Counted from the first letter of the stretch, positions 15,886 through 24,480 are shown. The stretch: DNA of 35,203 bases from CAVSUR01 sp052143655 (GCA_052143655.1 JBKQSL010000315.1:1-35203); one strand, 5' to 3'. Translations and numbers: made by a program. Notes: generated by a model from the sequence alone, not told the origin.

Positions 15886-17124
15886 GTGTCCGTCCCCGCT
15901 GATCCGCTGCTGCCCGTCTCTGGCGGGCAGAACGTGCTGCGCTTCGGTGCCGACCCATCCGGGCGGGCCGACTCGGCGGCGGCGATCCAGGCCGCCCTGG
16001 ACGCCGGCGGCGGCTACGCCTACCTGCCCGCCGGCCGGTACGCCGTCGGACGTCCGCTGGCGATCCGCCAGCCCGGGCTGATCGGCGACGGGATCAGCTC
16101 GCAGATCCTCTGGGACCACGCCGTGGTCGGCACGCTGCTCAGCGCGCCCTCATCCGCGGCCGACCAGTACGTGTCCGTGCGCGACGTGCGGCTGAGCCAG
16201 GTCAACCCGAGGCCAGGCGGGACCGCGGTCGACGCGAGCGCCTTCCAGTTCTCCCGCATCGAGCGGGTGCTGATCGACCGGACCGTCGACGGCGCGCACC
16301 CGGGCATCGGCGTCGACTACAACAGCTCTATTACGCATTACAACGTGCTCCGCGACTGCGTGATCAACGTGGACGGCCGCAATGCGATCGGCGTCCGGTA
16401 CTCCGGCGGCGCGCACTCCAACGTGCTGAGCAACTGCCGGATCCTGCCGTCGGTGAGCGACCCGACCCAGGTCGGGATCTACGTCAACGCCTATGCCATC
16501 GAGCTGGAGCGGCCCGACATCGAGTCGATCGCCGGCACGGCCATCCAGCTGGACGCCGGGGCGACGTCCAACCGCCCGACCCAGCTGATCGCCCCGTACC
16601 TGGAGAACCCGCGCGGCACGAACATCTCCGTGGTCAACGGGGGCTGCCCGCCCGCGATGGGCTCCGGCCGGTTCACCGTGGTCAAGCCCCAGCCGACCGG
16701 CCGGCGCTCCGACGCCGGCCTGCGGCCGGACCCGGACCTGGCGGTCACGATGATCGAGGGCCGGACCTACTGGTTCCGGTTCATGCTGATCTACGACGGG
16801 CCCGGGTCGGGCGACCTCACGATGGCGCTGCTCGCCCAGGGCCAGCCGGCGCTGGTCCAGTGGGCGGTCACCGGCCCGGCGCTGGGCGGCTACGCCGGGC
16901 CCGCCGGGCACACCCGCACCCAGGTCACCCAGGGAGCCGGCGCGCTGGTATCGGTCGCGACCACGGGCCCGGGCAGTCAGTCGGCCACGGCCGCGTTCGC
17001 CGAGGGTCTGGTCGGCCCGGGCGGCGGCGGCACGTTCGCCCTGCAGTGGGGCCAGCGTTCCGGCGGCCGGACCCCCACCACCCTCTACGCCGGCTCAGCC
17101 CTGACGGTAGAGCAGGTCAGCTAG
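15886..17124 (+). CDS. Pectate-lyase-superfamily beta-helix protein (tail-spike-like)
   Basis: 412 residues beginning with the Pectate_lyase_3 signature: LRFGADPSGRADSAAAIQAA, then YLPAGRYAVGRPLAI and LIGDGISSQIL. Parallel beta-helix rungs follow to about residue 250 (FSRIERVLIDRTVDG, NVLRDCVINVDGRNAIGVRY, SNVLSNCRILPS). The C-terminal ~150 residues form a separate beta-rich domain (MIEGRTYWFRFMLIYDGPGS, then GDLTMALLAQGQPALVQWAV). There is no signal peptide and no obvious lyase active site. Similar two-part proteins occur both as phage tail spikes and as stand-alone actinobacterial proteins. The GTG start follows CCAGGAGGC. No other phage gene is nearby. A glycan-binding or glycan-cleaving role is inferred from the fold only. 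Confidence 0.75.
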   Translation: MSVPADPLLPVSGGQNVLRFGADPSGRADSAAAIQAALDAGGGYAYLPAGRYAVGRPLAIRQPGLIGDGISSQILWDHAVVGTLLSAPSSAADQYVSVRDVRLSQVNPRPGGTAVDASAFQFSRIERVLIDRTVDGAHPGIGVDYNSSITHYNVLRDCVINVDGRNAIGVRYSGGAHSNVLSNCRILPSVSDPTQVGIYVNAYAIELERPDIESIAGTAIQLDAGATSNRPTQLIAPYLENPRGTNISVVNGGCPPAMGSGRFTVVKPQPTGRRSDAGLRPDPDLAVTMIEGRTYWFRFMLIYDGPGSGDLTMALLAQGQPALVQWAVTGPALGGYAGPAGHTRTQVTQGAGALVSVATTGPGSQSATAAFAEGLVGPGGGGTFALQWGQRSGGRTPTTLYAGSALTVEQVS

Positions 17125-17135
17125 CCCGTCGCCGC

Positions 17136-17195
17136 GCCGGCGTCCGCCCCGCCGGCGTCCGCCCCGGCTGCGTCCGCCCCGGCTGCGTCCGCCCC
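17136..17195. repeat. 15-bp tandem repeat, four copies
   Basis: Two copies of GCCGGCGTCCGCCCC are followed by two copies of GGCTGCGTCCGCCCC, with no spacer. The array begins 11 bases after the stop of the beta-helix gene. It looks like a slippage-prone minisatellite in untranslated sequence. Confidence 0.85.
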
Positions 17196-17223
17196 GGCCG
17201 AGCCTGCCGCGAACCCGTGATTT

Positions 17224-17276
17224 CATGATCTCGGTAATCCGTCCGCACATGGACCTGACAATTCACCGAGATCATG
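17224..17276. promoter_or_regulatory. Large palindrome/stem-loop before the purine operon
   Basis: CATGATCTCGGT (17224-17235) pairs perfectly with ACCGAGATCATG (17265-17276). AAT/ATT adds three more pairs across one bulged base, and GTCC/GGAC (17241-17244, 17251-17254) gives an inner hairpin. It lies 100 bases after one gene and 128 bases before the next, both on the plus strand. It could be a terminator, an operator, or a dispersed repeat element; the sequence alone does not decide. Confidence 0.5.
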
Positions 17277-17403
17277 GAACTCACCTGCCAGCCGGGCGAC
17301 TTTCTGCCCGTGACAGCTGGCCGCGGGCGGTGGTATGCCTGCTGGGTCTGGGGCGCAGCGGCCACAGGCCGCCCGCCGGGCGATCAACTGGGAGGCGGGG
17401 CCG

Positions 17404-18786
17404 GTGAGCCGGATCGTGCTGGAGGGGTGCGCCGTCGTCACCGTCGACTCGGCGGGCAGCGAGTACCCGAGCGGCCATGTCGTCATCGAGCAGAACGCGA
17501 TTACCGCCGTCGGCCCCGGCCCGGCGCCCGGTCCCGCCCGGCCTGACGACCGCCGGGTCGACGGCGCCGGATGCCTGGTCACGCCGGGGCTGGTCAACAC
17601 CCATCATCACCTCTACCAGTGGGCCACCCGCGGCCTGGCCGCCGACGCGACCCTGTTCGAGTGGCTCACCGCGCTGTACCCGGTGTGGGCGCGGATCGAC
17701 GAGCAGATCGTGCACGCGGCGGCCCGGGGCGCGCTCGGCTGGCTGGCCAAGACCGGCTGCACGACCAGCACCGACCACCAGTACGTGTTCCCGCGCGGTG
17801 GCGGTGACGTGCTGGGCGCGACGATCGCCGCCGCCCGGGAGGTGGGGCTGCGCTTCCACCCCACCCGCGGGTCGATGAACCTCGGCCGCAGCGCCGGGGG
17901 CCTGCCGCCGGACGAGGTTGTGGAGGACCGGGACGCCATCCTGGCGGCCAGCGAGGCCGCCGTCGATGCCTGGCACGATGACAGCCCCGGCTCGATGCTG
18001 CGGATCGCGCTGGCCCCGTGCTCGCCGTTCTCGGTCAGCCGGGGGCTGCTGGCCGACGCCGCGGGCCTGGCCCGCCGCCGGGGCGTGCGGCTGCACACCC
18101 ATCTGGCCGAGACCGCCGACGAGGACGAGTACTGCGCGGACCATTTCGGCTGCACCCCGGTGCAGTACCTGGACTCGCTGGGCTGGCTCGGCCCGGACGT
18201 GTGGCTGGCGCACGCCGTGCACCTGGGCGACGATGCCATCGCCCGGCTGGCGCAGGCCCGGACCGGGGTCGCGCACTGCCCGTCGTCCAATGCCCGGCTC
18301 GGCTCGGGCATCTGCCGCACCCGCGACCTGATCAGCGCGGGCGTGCCGGTGGGCCTGGGCGTGGACGGGGCCGCCTCCAACGAGGAGTGCTCGATGCTCA
18401 GCGAGGTCCGGGAGGCCACCAGGTTCGCCCGGGCGACCGGCGGCCCGCAGGCGCTCACGGTCCGGCAGGCGCTGGAGCTGGCCACGATGGGCGGGGCCCG
18501 GCTGCTCGGCCGCGCGGCCGAGATCGGCTCGCTGGAGACCGGGAAGCTGGCCGACATCGCGCTGTGGCGGCTGGACTCGCTGCCGCACGCCGGGATCGCC
18601 GACCCGGTCGCCGCGCTGGTGCTCGGCGCGCCGCCGCCGCTGGAGCTGCTGCTGGTGAACGGCGCGCCAGTGGTCGAGCACGACCACCTGGTCACGGTCG
18701 ACGAGGACACCGCCGCCCGGGCAGCCGGGCAGGCCAGCCAGGCCCTGGTCAGGCAGCGGGCGCCGGCCGCCGGCGGGGACTTTTGA
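17404..18786 (+). CDS. 8-oxoguanine deaminase-like amidohydrolase
   Basis: 460 residues of the cytosolic metal-dependent amidohydrolase family. Metal and catalytic motifs are His67 and His69 in VNTHHHLYQ, LHTHLAETADE, AHAVHLGDD and GLGVDGAASNE (the terminal Asp ligand). The block HHHLYQWATRGLAADATLFE, WLTALYPVWARID is the hallmark that separates 8-oxoguanine/isocytosine-type deaminases from SsnA, guanine deaminase and triazine hydrolases. The predicted reaction is 8-oxoguanine to urate plus ammonia; guanine or a related base is an alternative. GGGAGG lies nine bases before GTG 17404; the frame is open upstream but non-coding in character. It opens the purine operon and is followed after 39 bases by the FAD subunit. 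Confidence 0.8.
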   Translation: MSRIVLEGCAVVTVDSAGSEYPSGHVVIEQNAITAVGPGPAPGPARPDDRRVDGAGCLVTPGLVNTHHHLYQWATRGLAADATLFEWLTALYPVWARIDEQIVHAAARGALGWLAKTGCTTSTDHQYVFPRGGGDVLGATIAAAREVGLRFHPTRGSMNLGRSAGGLPPDEVVEDRDAILAASEAAVDAWHDDSPGSMLRIALAPCSPFSVSRGLLADAAGLARRRGVRLHTHLAETADEDEYCADHFGCTPVQYLDSLGWLGPDVWLAHAVHLGDDAIARLAQARTGVAHCPSSNARLGSGICRTRDLISAGVPVGLGVDGAASNEECSMLSEVREATRFARATGGPQALTVRQALELATMGGARLLGRAAEIGSLETGKLADIALWRLDSLPHAGIADPVAALVLGAPPPLELLLVNGAPVVEHDHLVTVDEDTAARAAGQASQALVRQRAPAAGGDF

Positions 18787-18825
18787 CCCTGGTCAGGGGC
18801 ATATCGCAGGCGGATAGTAACGGGC

Positions 18826-19638
18826 ATGACAGCTGTCCGTGCCTACTGGCGACCGGTCACAGTAGACGAGGCAGTTACCCTCCTGCAGCGGCCGAACGCG
18901 GTCCTCATCGGCGGCGGCGCGCAGGTGAACGCGTCGCTGGCCGACCGGGCCGCGGAAGCCGGGCCGGTCGAGATCATCGACTTGCAGGCGCTGCGGCTGG
19001 ACGCCCGGCACGGCCTGGAGCGCATCGAGCCGCGGACCGACTACACGGTGGCCATCGGCGCCCTGGTGACGCTGCAGCGGATCGCCGACGACAGCGCGCT
19101 CCCGGCCGGGCTGTGCGAGGCGGCCCGGCGCGAGCAGCCGAGCGCCCTGCGCAACGTCGTCACGATCGGCGGCTGCGTGGCCGGCCGGCACTGGGAGAGC
19201 GAGTTCCTGGCCACGCTGCTGGCCTGCGACGCCGTCGTGACGTTCACCGGGCCCGGCGGCGAGCGCACCGCCCGCCTGACCGCCCTGCTCGCCGACTCCG
19301 GCCAGCTGGCCGGCGCGGTCATCACCACGGTCAGCGTGGCCGCCGACGGCGTCATCAGCGCTGCCCGCACCGCCCGCACTGCCGCTGACCGGCCCATCGT
19401 CGCAGCCGTGGCCCGCCGCGCCGCCGACGGGACCCGGCTGGCGCTCAGCGGGGTCGCCGCGGTCCCGATCCTGCTCACGCTGACGGGCGCGGACGGCATG
19501 AACGGCCGCCACAAGCCGCGGCCGGACCGCCAGGCCCTCAAGCTGCTTGACCCGCCTGGCGACTTCCGCGGTTCGCCTGGCTACCGGCGCGCGCTGGCCG
19601 CCGTCCTGGCCGTCCGGGCCCTCGCAGCCACTGGATAG
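18826..19638 (+). CDS. YgfM-like FAD-binding subunit of molybdenum hydroxylase
   Basis: 270 residues. The start YWRPVTVDEAVTLL and then NAVLIGGGAQVNASLAD correspond to the first FAD-binding loop (usual AGGTDL; here GGGAQVN, close to the GGSKLNA form I recall for E. coli YgfM). ALRNVVTIGGCVAGRHWESE, then FLATLLACDA is the second loop (usual RNxATIGGN). The C-terminus DFRGSPGYRRALAAVLAVRA is the CODH-FAD C-terminal helix. The protein should pass electrons between a molybdenum subunit and NAD or another acceptor through FAD. The ribosome-binding site is weak. It lies 21 bases before the XdhD-like gene, which fits subunits of one complex. FAD binding itself is inferred. Confidence 0.8.
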   Translation: MTAVRAYWRPVTVDEAVTLLQRPNAVLIGGGAQVNASLADRAAEAGPVEIIDLQALRLDARHGLERIEPRTDYTVAIGALVTLQRIADDSALPAGLCEAARREQPSALRNVVTIGGCVAGRHWESEFLATLLACDAVVTFTGPGGERTARLTALLADSGQLAGAVITTVSVAADGVISAARTARTAADRPIVAAVARRAADGTRLALSGVAAVPILLTLTGADGMNGRHKPRPDRQALKLLDPPGDFRGSPGYRRALAAVLAVRALAATG

Positions 19639-19659
19639 CCAACCCGATTGGGGGCGGAC

Positions 19660-22600
19660 GTGGACATCCACTTCACGCTCAACGGCATCCCGCGTCACCT
19701 CGCCTGCGGGCCCAGTGACTCGCTGCTGACCGTGCTGCGCCGCGAGGGCTGCTTCAGCGTCCGGTACGGCTCGTCGACCGGCGAGACCGGCGCCGCCGAC
19801 ATACTGCTCGACGGCCAGCTGGTCCCCGCCGACGTGCTGCTGGCGGCCCAGGCCGACGGGCACGACGTCACCACCGCCGAGAGCCTCAACGTGGCCACGG
19901 GCGAGCTGCACCCGATCCAGGAGGCGCTGGTCGATACCGGCGCGCTGCAGTCCGGCTACTCGGCTGGCGCGCTGACCCTGGCCATCGCGGACCTGCTGGT
20001 CCGCACCGACGATCCGGCCGACGACGAGATCCGCGACGCGCTGTCGGGCGTCCTGGACCGCGAGACAGGTTACGTGAAGGTGGTCGAGGCGGTCCGGCGG
20101 GCCGCGGCCACGCTGCGGGGCGAGAAGCCCGGGCCGCTGGAGCCGCTGGCCGTCGGCCGGCTGACCAGCCCGGGCGCCGCAGGCCAGCCCGCCGCCAGCC
20201 CGTCCGCCGCCAGCCCGTCCGCCGCCAGCCTGAGCGGCGCGGGGCCGGACGGCGCCGGGCCCGGCCCGGCCAGCCCGCCGGCCGCCGTGCCGCGCGTGGT
20301 GATCTCCCCGGACGTCGCCGCGACCAGCGTGGTCGGCCGGCCCGAGCACAAGGTCGACGCGATCAGGCTGGCCAAGGGCAACCCGGCGTTCACCGACGAC
20401 ATCGAGATCCGCGGCCTGCTGCATGCGAAGGTGCTGCGCAGCCCGCACGCGCACGCGCGCATCACCGCGATCGATGACATGCAGGCCAGAAATATGCCCG
20501 GCGTCCATGCCGTCCTGCACTACGCGAACACGCCGCGGGTGAAGTACGCCTCCGGCGGCCAGTCCTGGCCCAACCCTTACCCGTGGGACCAGGTCAGCTT
20601 CGACGACACAGTGCGGCACGTCGGCGACCGGGTGGCGGCGGTGGCCGCCGACACCGAGGAGATCGCCGCGGCCGCCTGCCGCGTGATCAAGGTCAGCTAC
20701 CAGGTGCTGCCCGCGGTCTTCGACGAGAACGAGGCAATCGCCGAGGGCGCCCCGGTGATCCACGCCGAGGACGACAGCGCCGGCATCCACGACGCGGCCC
20801 GCAACGTCGCCGTGCACATCGAGGGCGCGACCGTGCCCGACATCGACGCGGCCCTGGCCGCCGCCGACCACGTGTTCGAGTCCACGTTCCGGGTGCAGCG
20901 GGTCCAGCACTGCCCGATCGAGCCGCACATCACGATCGGCTGGCTGGACCCCGACGAGCGGCTGGTGCTGCGCACCTCCACCCAGGTGCCGTTCCACGTC
21001 CGGCGGATGGTCGCGCCGCTGCTCGGGCTGCCGGTCCGGCAGATCCGGGTGATCAAGCCGCGGATCGGCGGCGGGTTCGGCGGCAAGCAGGAGATGCTGA
21101 TCGAGGACATCGTCGGGCACCTGGTCCTGGCCACCCGCTGCCCGGTCCGGCTGCAGCTGACCCGGGAAGAGGAGTTCGCCGCCAGCCGCACCCGGCACGC
21201 GCAGACGATCACCTTCCGCACCGGCGTGCACGCCGACGGCACGCTCGCCGCGCAGGACATGCGGGTGGTGGCCAACACCGGCCCGTACGGCACGCACGGC
21301 TTCACCGTGCAGTCGGTCACCGGCACCCGCGGGCTGTCGTCCTACAACTGCCCGGCCAAGCGGTTCCGCTGCGACGTCGCCTACACCAACGGGCCGGTGG
21401 CCGGCGCCTTCCGCGGCTACGGCGCGCCGCAGGCGCACTTCGCGCTGGAGTCGCAGATGGACGACATCGCCCGGGCGCTGCACCTGGACCCGATCGAGTT
21501 CCGGCGGCGGAACTGGGTGCGGCCCGGCGACCGGCTCGACATCGCGCCGCGGCTCGGCGAGCGCGGCGGCGTTCAGGACATCGACCCGGATCTGCCCCAG
21601 GTCACCAGTTGCGGCACCGAGGAGTGCACGGCCCAGGCACTGGCCGCTATCGGCTGGGGCCGCCGCGCCGACCCGGCCTGGCGCGAGCCGCCCGCCCGGC
21701 CCGCGGTCCGCCGCGGCCTGGGGTTCGCGCTGTGCATGCAGGGCACCGGCATCCCGGCGATGGACATGGGCGCGTGCTCGATCAAGATGAACGACGACGG
21801 CTCGTTCAACATGCTGGTCGGCGCGACCGACCTAGGCACCGGGGCGGACACGGTGCTGGCCCAGATCGCCGCCGAGGTACTCGGCGTCGGGGTCGACGAC
21901 ATCCTCATCTACGCCGCCGACACCGACGTGACCCCCTTCGACGTCGGCGCCTACGCCTCCAGCACCACCTACGTGTCCGGCGGCGCGGTGGCCAAGGCCG
22001 CGCGGGCCGTCGCCGAGCGCATCGCCGTCCGGGCCGCCCGGCTGCTCGGGCTGGCCGTCCCGGCCGAGGTGACCCTGCGCGAGCGGTGCGCCTGGGCGCC
22101 GGACGGCCGGTCGGTGCCGCTGGCCGACGTGGCCCTGGACGCACTGCACGCCACCGATCAGGAGCAGATCATGGGCACGGCCTCGCACGTGTCCCCGGAC
22201 TCGCCGTCGGTGTTCGCCGCCCAGGCCGCCGAGGTCGAGGTCGACACGCAGACCGGCCAGGTCACTGTCACCAAGCTGGTCATCGCCGTGGACTGCGGCG
22301 TGGCCATCAACCCGGTCACGGCCAGCGGCCAGGTCGAAGGCGGCCTGGCGCAGGCACTCGGCTACGCCGTCACCGAGGAGATGGTGCTCGACCAGGCCGG
22401 CGCGCTGGTCAACGGGCAGCTCGGCCCGTACTGGATCTTCCGCGCCGACGACACCCCGCCGATGGAGGTGTTCCTGGTCCAGACGATGGAGACCACCGGC
22501 CCGTTCGGCGCGAAGGCCGTCGGCGAGATCCCGATGGACGGGGTCGCGCCCGCCGTCCGCAACGCCGTGCTCGATGCCACCGGTGCCGCCATCAACGAGA

Positions 22601-22662
22601 TCCCGCTGACCCCGCAGCGGGTCTGGCACGCGCTGCACCCAGGAGATGATGGCCATGCCTGA
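19660..22662 (+). CDS. xdhD: XdhD-like molybdenum hydroxylase large subunit with cysteine-free 2Fe-2S-type domain
   Basis: 1000 residues from GTG 19660, after TGGGGGCGG; TTG 19648 is an alternative. Residues 1-~145 keep the two-cluster ferredoxin fold of xanthine dehydrogenases (IHFTLNG; VRYGSSTGETGAADILLDG; LQSGYSAGALTLAI; LSGVLDRETGYVKVVEAV), yet every expected cysteine is changed: Ser38, Thr43, Ala46, Asp58, Ser98, Ser101, Asp133, Glu135. An Ala/Pro/Ser linker (~165-210) leads to the molybdopterin part, with GGGFGGKQ (470-477), GAFRGYGAPQ with Arg585, GATDLGTGADTVLAQIAAEV, and AVGEIPM with the catalytic-type Glu956. As I remember it, E. coli XdhD has the same N-terminal pattern. The likely substrate is a purine such as hypoxanthine or xanthine. 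Its stop overlaps the XdhC-YqeB start. Confidence 0.85.
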   Translation: MDIHFTLNGIPRHLACGPSDSLLTVLRREGCFSVRYGSSTGETGAADILLDGQLVPADVLLAAQADGHDVTTAESLNVATGELHPIQEALVDTGALQSGYSAGALTLAIADLLVRTDDPADDEIRDALSGVLDRETGYVKVVEAVRRAAATLRGEKPGPLEPLAVGRLTSPGAAGQPAASPSAASPSAASLSGAGPDGAGPGPASPPAAVPRVVISPDVAATSVVGRPEHKVDAIRLAKGNPAFTDDIEIRGLLHAKVLRSPHAHARITAIDDMQARNMPGVHAVLHYANTPRVKYASGGQSWPNPYPWDQVSFDDTVRHVGDRVAAVAADTEEIAAAACRVIKVSYQVLPAVFDENEAIAEGAPVIHAEDDSAGIHDAARNVAVHIEGATVPDIDAALAAADHVFESTFRVQRVQHCPIEPHITIGWLDPDERLVLRTSTQVPFHVRRMVAPLLGLPVRQIRVIKPRIGGGFGGKQEMLIEDIVGHLVLATRCPVRLQLTREEEFAASRTRHAQTITFRTGVHADGTLAAQDMRVVANTGPYGTHGFTVQSVTGTRGLSSYNCPAKRFRCDVAYTNGPVAGAFRGYGAPQAHFALESQMDDIARALHLDPIEFRRRNWVRPGDRLDIAPRLGERGGVQDIDPDLPQVTSCGTEECTAQALAAIGWGRRADPAWREPPARPAVRRGLGFALCMQGTGIPAMDMGACSIKMNDDGSFNMLVGATDLGTGADTVLAQIAAEVLGVGVDDILIYAADTDVTPFDVGAYASSTTYVSGGAVAKAARAVAERIAVRAARLLGLAVPAEVTLRERCAWAPDGRSVPLADVALDALHATDQEQIMGTASHVSPDSPSVFAAQAAEVEVDTQTGQVTVTKLVIAVDCGVAINPVTASGQVEGGLAQALGYAVTEEMVLDQAGALVNGQLGPYWIFRADDTPPMEVFLVQTMETTGPFGAKAVGEIPMDGVAPAVRNAVLDATGAAINEIPLTPQRVWHALHPGDDGHA

Positions 22663-24457
22663 GCAGCCCCCTGAGCAGCCCCCTGACCTGCTGCGGGAGC
22701 TGCTGGACGCAACCGCGGCCGGCGAGCCCGCCGCGCTGGCGACCGTGATCGAGACCCGGCGCTCGGTGCCCCGGCACGCCGGAACGAAGATGGTGGTCCG
22801 GGCCGGCGGGCAGTGCTCGGGCAGCGTCGGCGGCGGCGAGATGGAAGCCCGGGTGCTGCGCGAGGCGCTGGCCGCCCTCGCCGACGGGCGCACCCGGCTG
22901 CTGCGCTACGAGCTGCTCGACCCCGGCCGCGGCGACCCCGGGGTGTGCGGCGGCGAGCTGGCCGTGTTCATCGAGCCGTACCTGCCGCCGCCCGCCGTGC
23001 TGGTGGTCGGCTGCGGGCATGTCGGCCGTTCTGTCACCGAGCTGGCGCACTGGCTGGGGATGCGGGTGATCGCCACCGATGACCGGGCCGAACTGGTGAC
23101 CGCCGAGCTGCTGCCCGGCGCCGACGTGCTCGTTCCCGGGCCGGTCGAGGCGGCCGTCGCCGCCGTCCGGCCGGGCCAGACGCACGCGGTGGTGGTGACC
23201 AGGAACATGGGCGTCGACGTGGCCGTGCTGCCGGCCCTGCTGGCCGCCGGGATGCGGTCGGTCGGCGTCATCGGCAGCAGCCGCCGCTGGCACGCTGCCC
23301 GCCGCGAGCTGCTAGCCCACGGCGTCGCGGCGGCTGACCTGGACCGGGTGCGCGCCCCCATCGGCCTGACCCTGCCCGCCGAGACCCCGCGCGAGATCGC
23401 CCTGTCGATCCTGGCCGAGATCGTCGCGCTGGACCGGGCCGCAACGGCGGAGGGCGGCGCGCCCCTGGCGGCTCGACACGCGGGGGCGGTCACGGGACAC
23501 CCGGGGCCGTCCGCCGCCCCGGCACCCGCGGCAGACGCGATCCCGGCGCCGGCCGGGATCGCCGGCCCGCTGGTCGTCGTGCGCGGCGGCGGGGACCTGG
23601 CCACCGGGGTGGCGTGGCGGCTGACCCGGGCCGGGTTCCCGGTCGTGGTGTGCGAGCTGCCGCAGCCGCTGGCCGTCCGCCGTGCGGTCGCGCTGGCCAC
23701 CGCGGTCACCGACGGCCGGGTGCAGGTCCAGGGCATGACCGGGGTGCGCGCGACCGCGGCGCAGGCGCCCGCCCTGGCCCGCGAGGGCGTAGTCCCGGTC
23801 GTGGTGTCCCCGGGCCTGCCGCCGCTGGACGCCGCGGTCGTGGTCGAAGCGCGGATGGCCAAGCGGGTCCTCGACACGACGATCGCCGACGCCGCGCTGG
23901 TCGTCGCGCTCGGCCCGGGCTTCACGGCCGGCCGGGACTGCCACGCGGTAGTCGAGACCATGCGCGGACCGCAGCTCGGCCGGGTGCTGTGGTCCGGCTC
24001 GGCGGCGGCGGACACCGGCACGCCCGGCCCGGTCGGCGGGCACGGCGCGGAACGGGTGCTGCGCGCGCCCATCGCAGGCGCCGCGCACTGGCGGGCACGG
24101 CTGGGCGACGTGGTCGAGGCCGGGGCGCTGCTCGGGACCGTCGGCGGCGGCCAGATCCGGGCCCCGTTCGGCGGGGTGATCCGGGGCCTGATCGCCGACG
24201 GAACCGTGGTCCCCGCCAGGGTGAAGGTGGGTGACGTCGACCCGCGCGCCGACACCGACTGGCGGCAGATTTCCGACAAGGCCCTCGCAGTCGGCGGCGG
24301 GGTGCTCGAAGCCGTCGTGCGCTGGCAGGCCGCCGGCGCGCCGGGCGCCGCACCGGGCCTGCTTCAGACGGCGCCGGCCGCCCCGGCGAACGGGGCCGGT
24401 CCCGGACCGGCGGCCAACGGCCGCGAGCCGCGGGAGGACATTGCGCAGGCCGGATAA
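22655..24457 (+). CDS. Fused XdhC-YqeB molybdenum hydroxylase maturation protein
   Basis: 600 residues. Residues 1-~260 are an XdhC/CoxI-like protein: ATVIETRRSVPRHAGTKMVV, GSVGGGEMEARV, VCGGELAVFIEPY, then a Rossmann part VLVVGCGHVGRSVTELAHWL and GVIGSSRR. XdhC proteins bind molybdenum cofactor and help its sulphuration and insertion. After an Ala/Pro linker, residues ~304-575 match YqeB/EF2563 proteins: VVVRGGGDLATGVAWRL, ARMAKRVLDTTI, LGPGFTAGRDCHAVVETMRG and ISDKALAVGGGVLEAVV. That family marks selenium-dependent molybdenum hydroxylase systems. AGGAG fits ATG 22655 (10-base spacing) better than ATG 22646 or 22649; the start overlaps the hydroxylase stop by 8 bases. The two functions are normally separate genes. 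Confidence 0.85.
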   Translation: MPEQPPEQPPDLLRELLDATAAGEPAALATVIETRRSVPRHAGTKMVVRAGGQCSGSVGGGEMEARVLREALAALADGRTRLLRYELLDPGRGDPGVCGGELAVFIEPYLPPPAVLVVGCGHVGRSVTELAHWLGMRVIATDDRAELVTAELLPGADVLVPGPVEAAVAAVRPGQTHAVVVTRNMGVDVAVLPALLAAGMRSVGVIGSSRRWHAARRELLAHGVAAADLDRVRAPIGLTLPAETPREIALSILAEIVALDRAATAEGGAPLAARHAGAVTGHPGPSAAPAPAADAIPAPAGIAGPLVVVRGGGDLATGVAWRLTRAGFPVVVCELPQPLAVRRAVALATAVTDGRVQVQGMTGVRATAAQAPALAREGVVPVVVSPGLPPLDAAVVVEARMAKRVLDTTIADAALVVALGPGFTAGRDCHAVVETMRGPQLGRVLWSGSAAADTGTPGPVGGHGAERVLRAPIAGAAHWRARLGDVVEAGALLGTVGGGQIRAPFGGVIRGLIADGTVVPARVKVGDVDPRADTDWRQISDKALAVGGGVLEAVVRWQAAGAPGAAPGLLQTAPAAPANGAGPGPAANGREPREDIAQAG

Positions 24458-24480
24458 ACGCCGAGGTTGGGAGGACTCTC

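Noticed and set aside
17136..17195. Possible CRISPR array
   Set aside because: The 15-bp units are directly adjacent without spacers, so this is a simple tandem repeat. No cas genes are present.
18793..21483. Very long antisense open frame (about 900 codons) across the FAD and molybdenum subunit genes
   Set aside because: It is rich in Arg/Gly/Ala/His/Asp with no domain motifs and lies opposite genes with clear family motifs. Long antisense frames are expected at this GC content.
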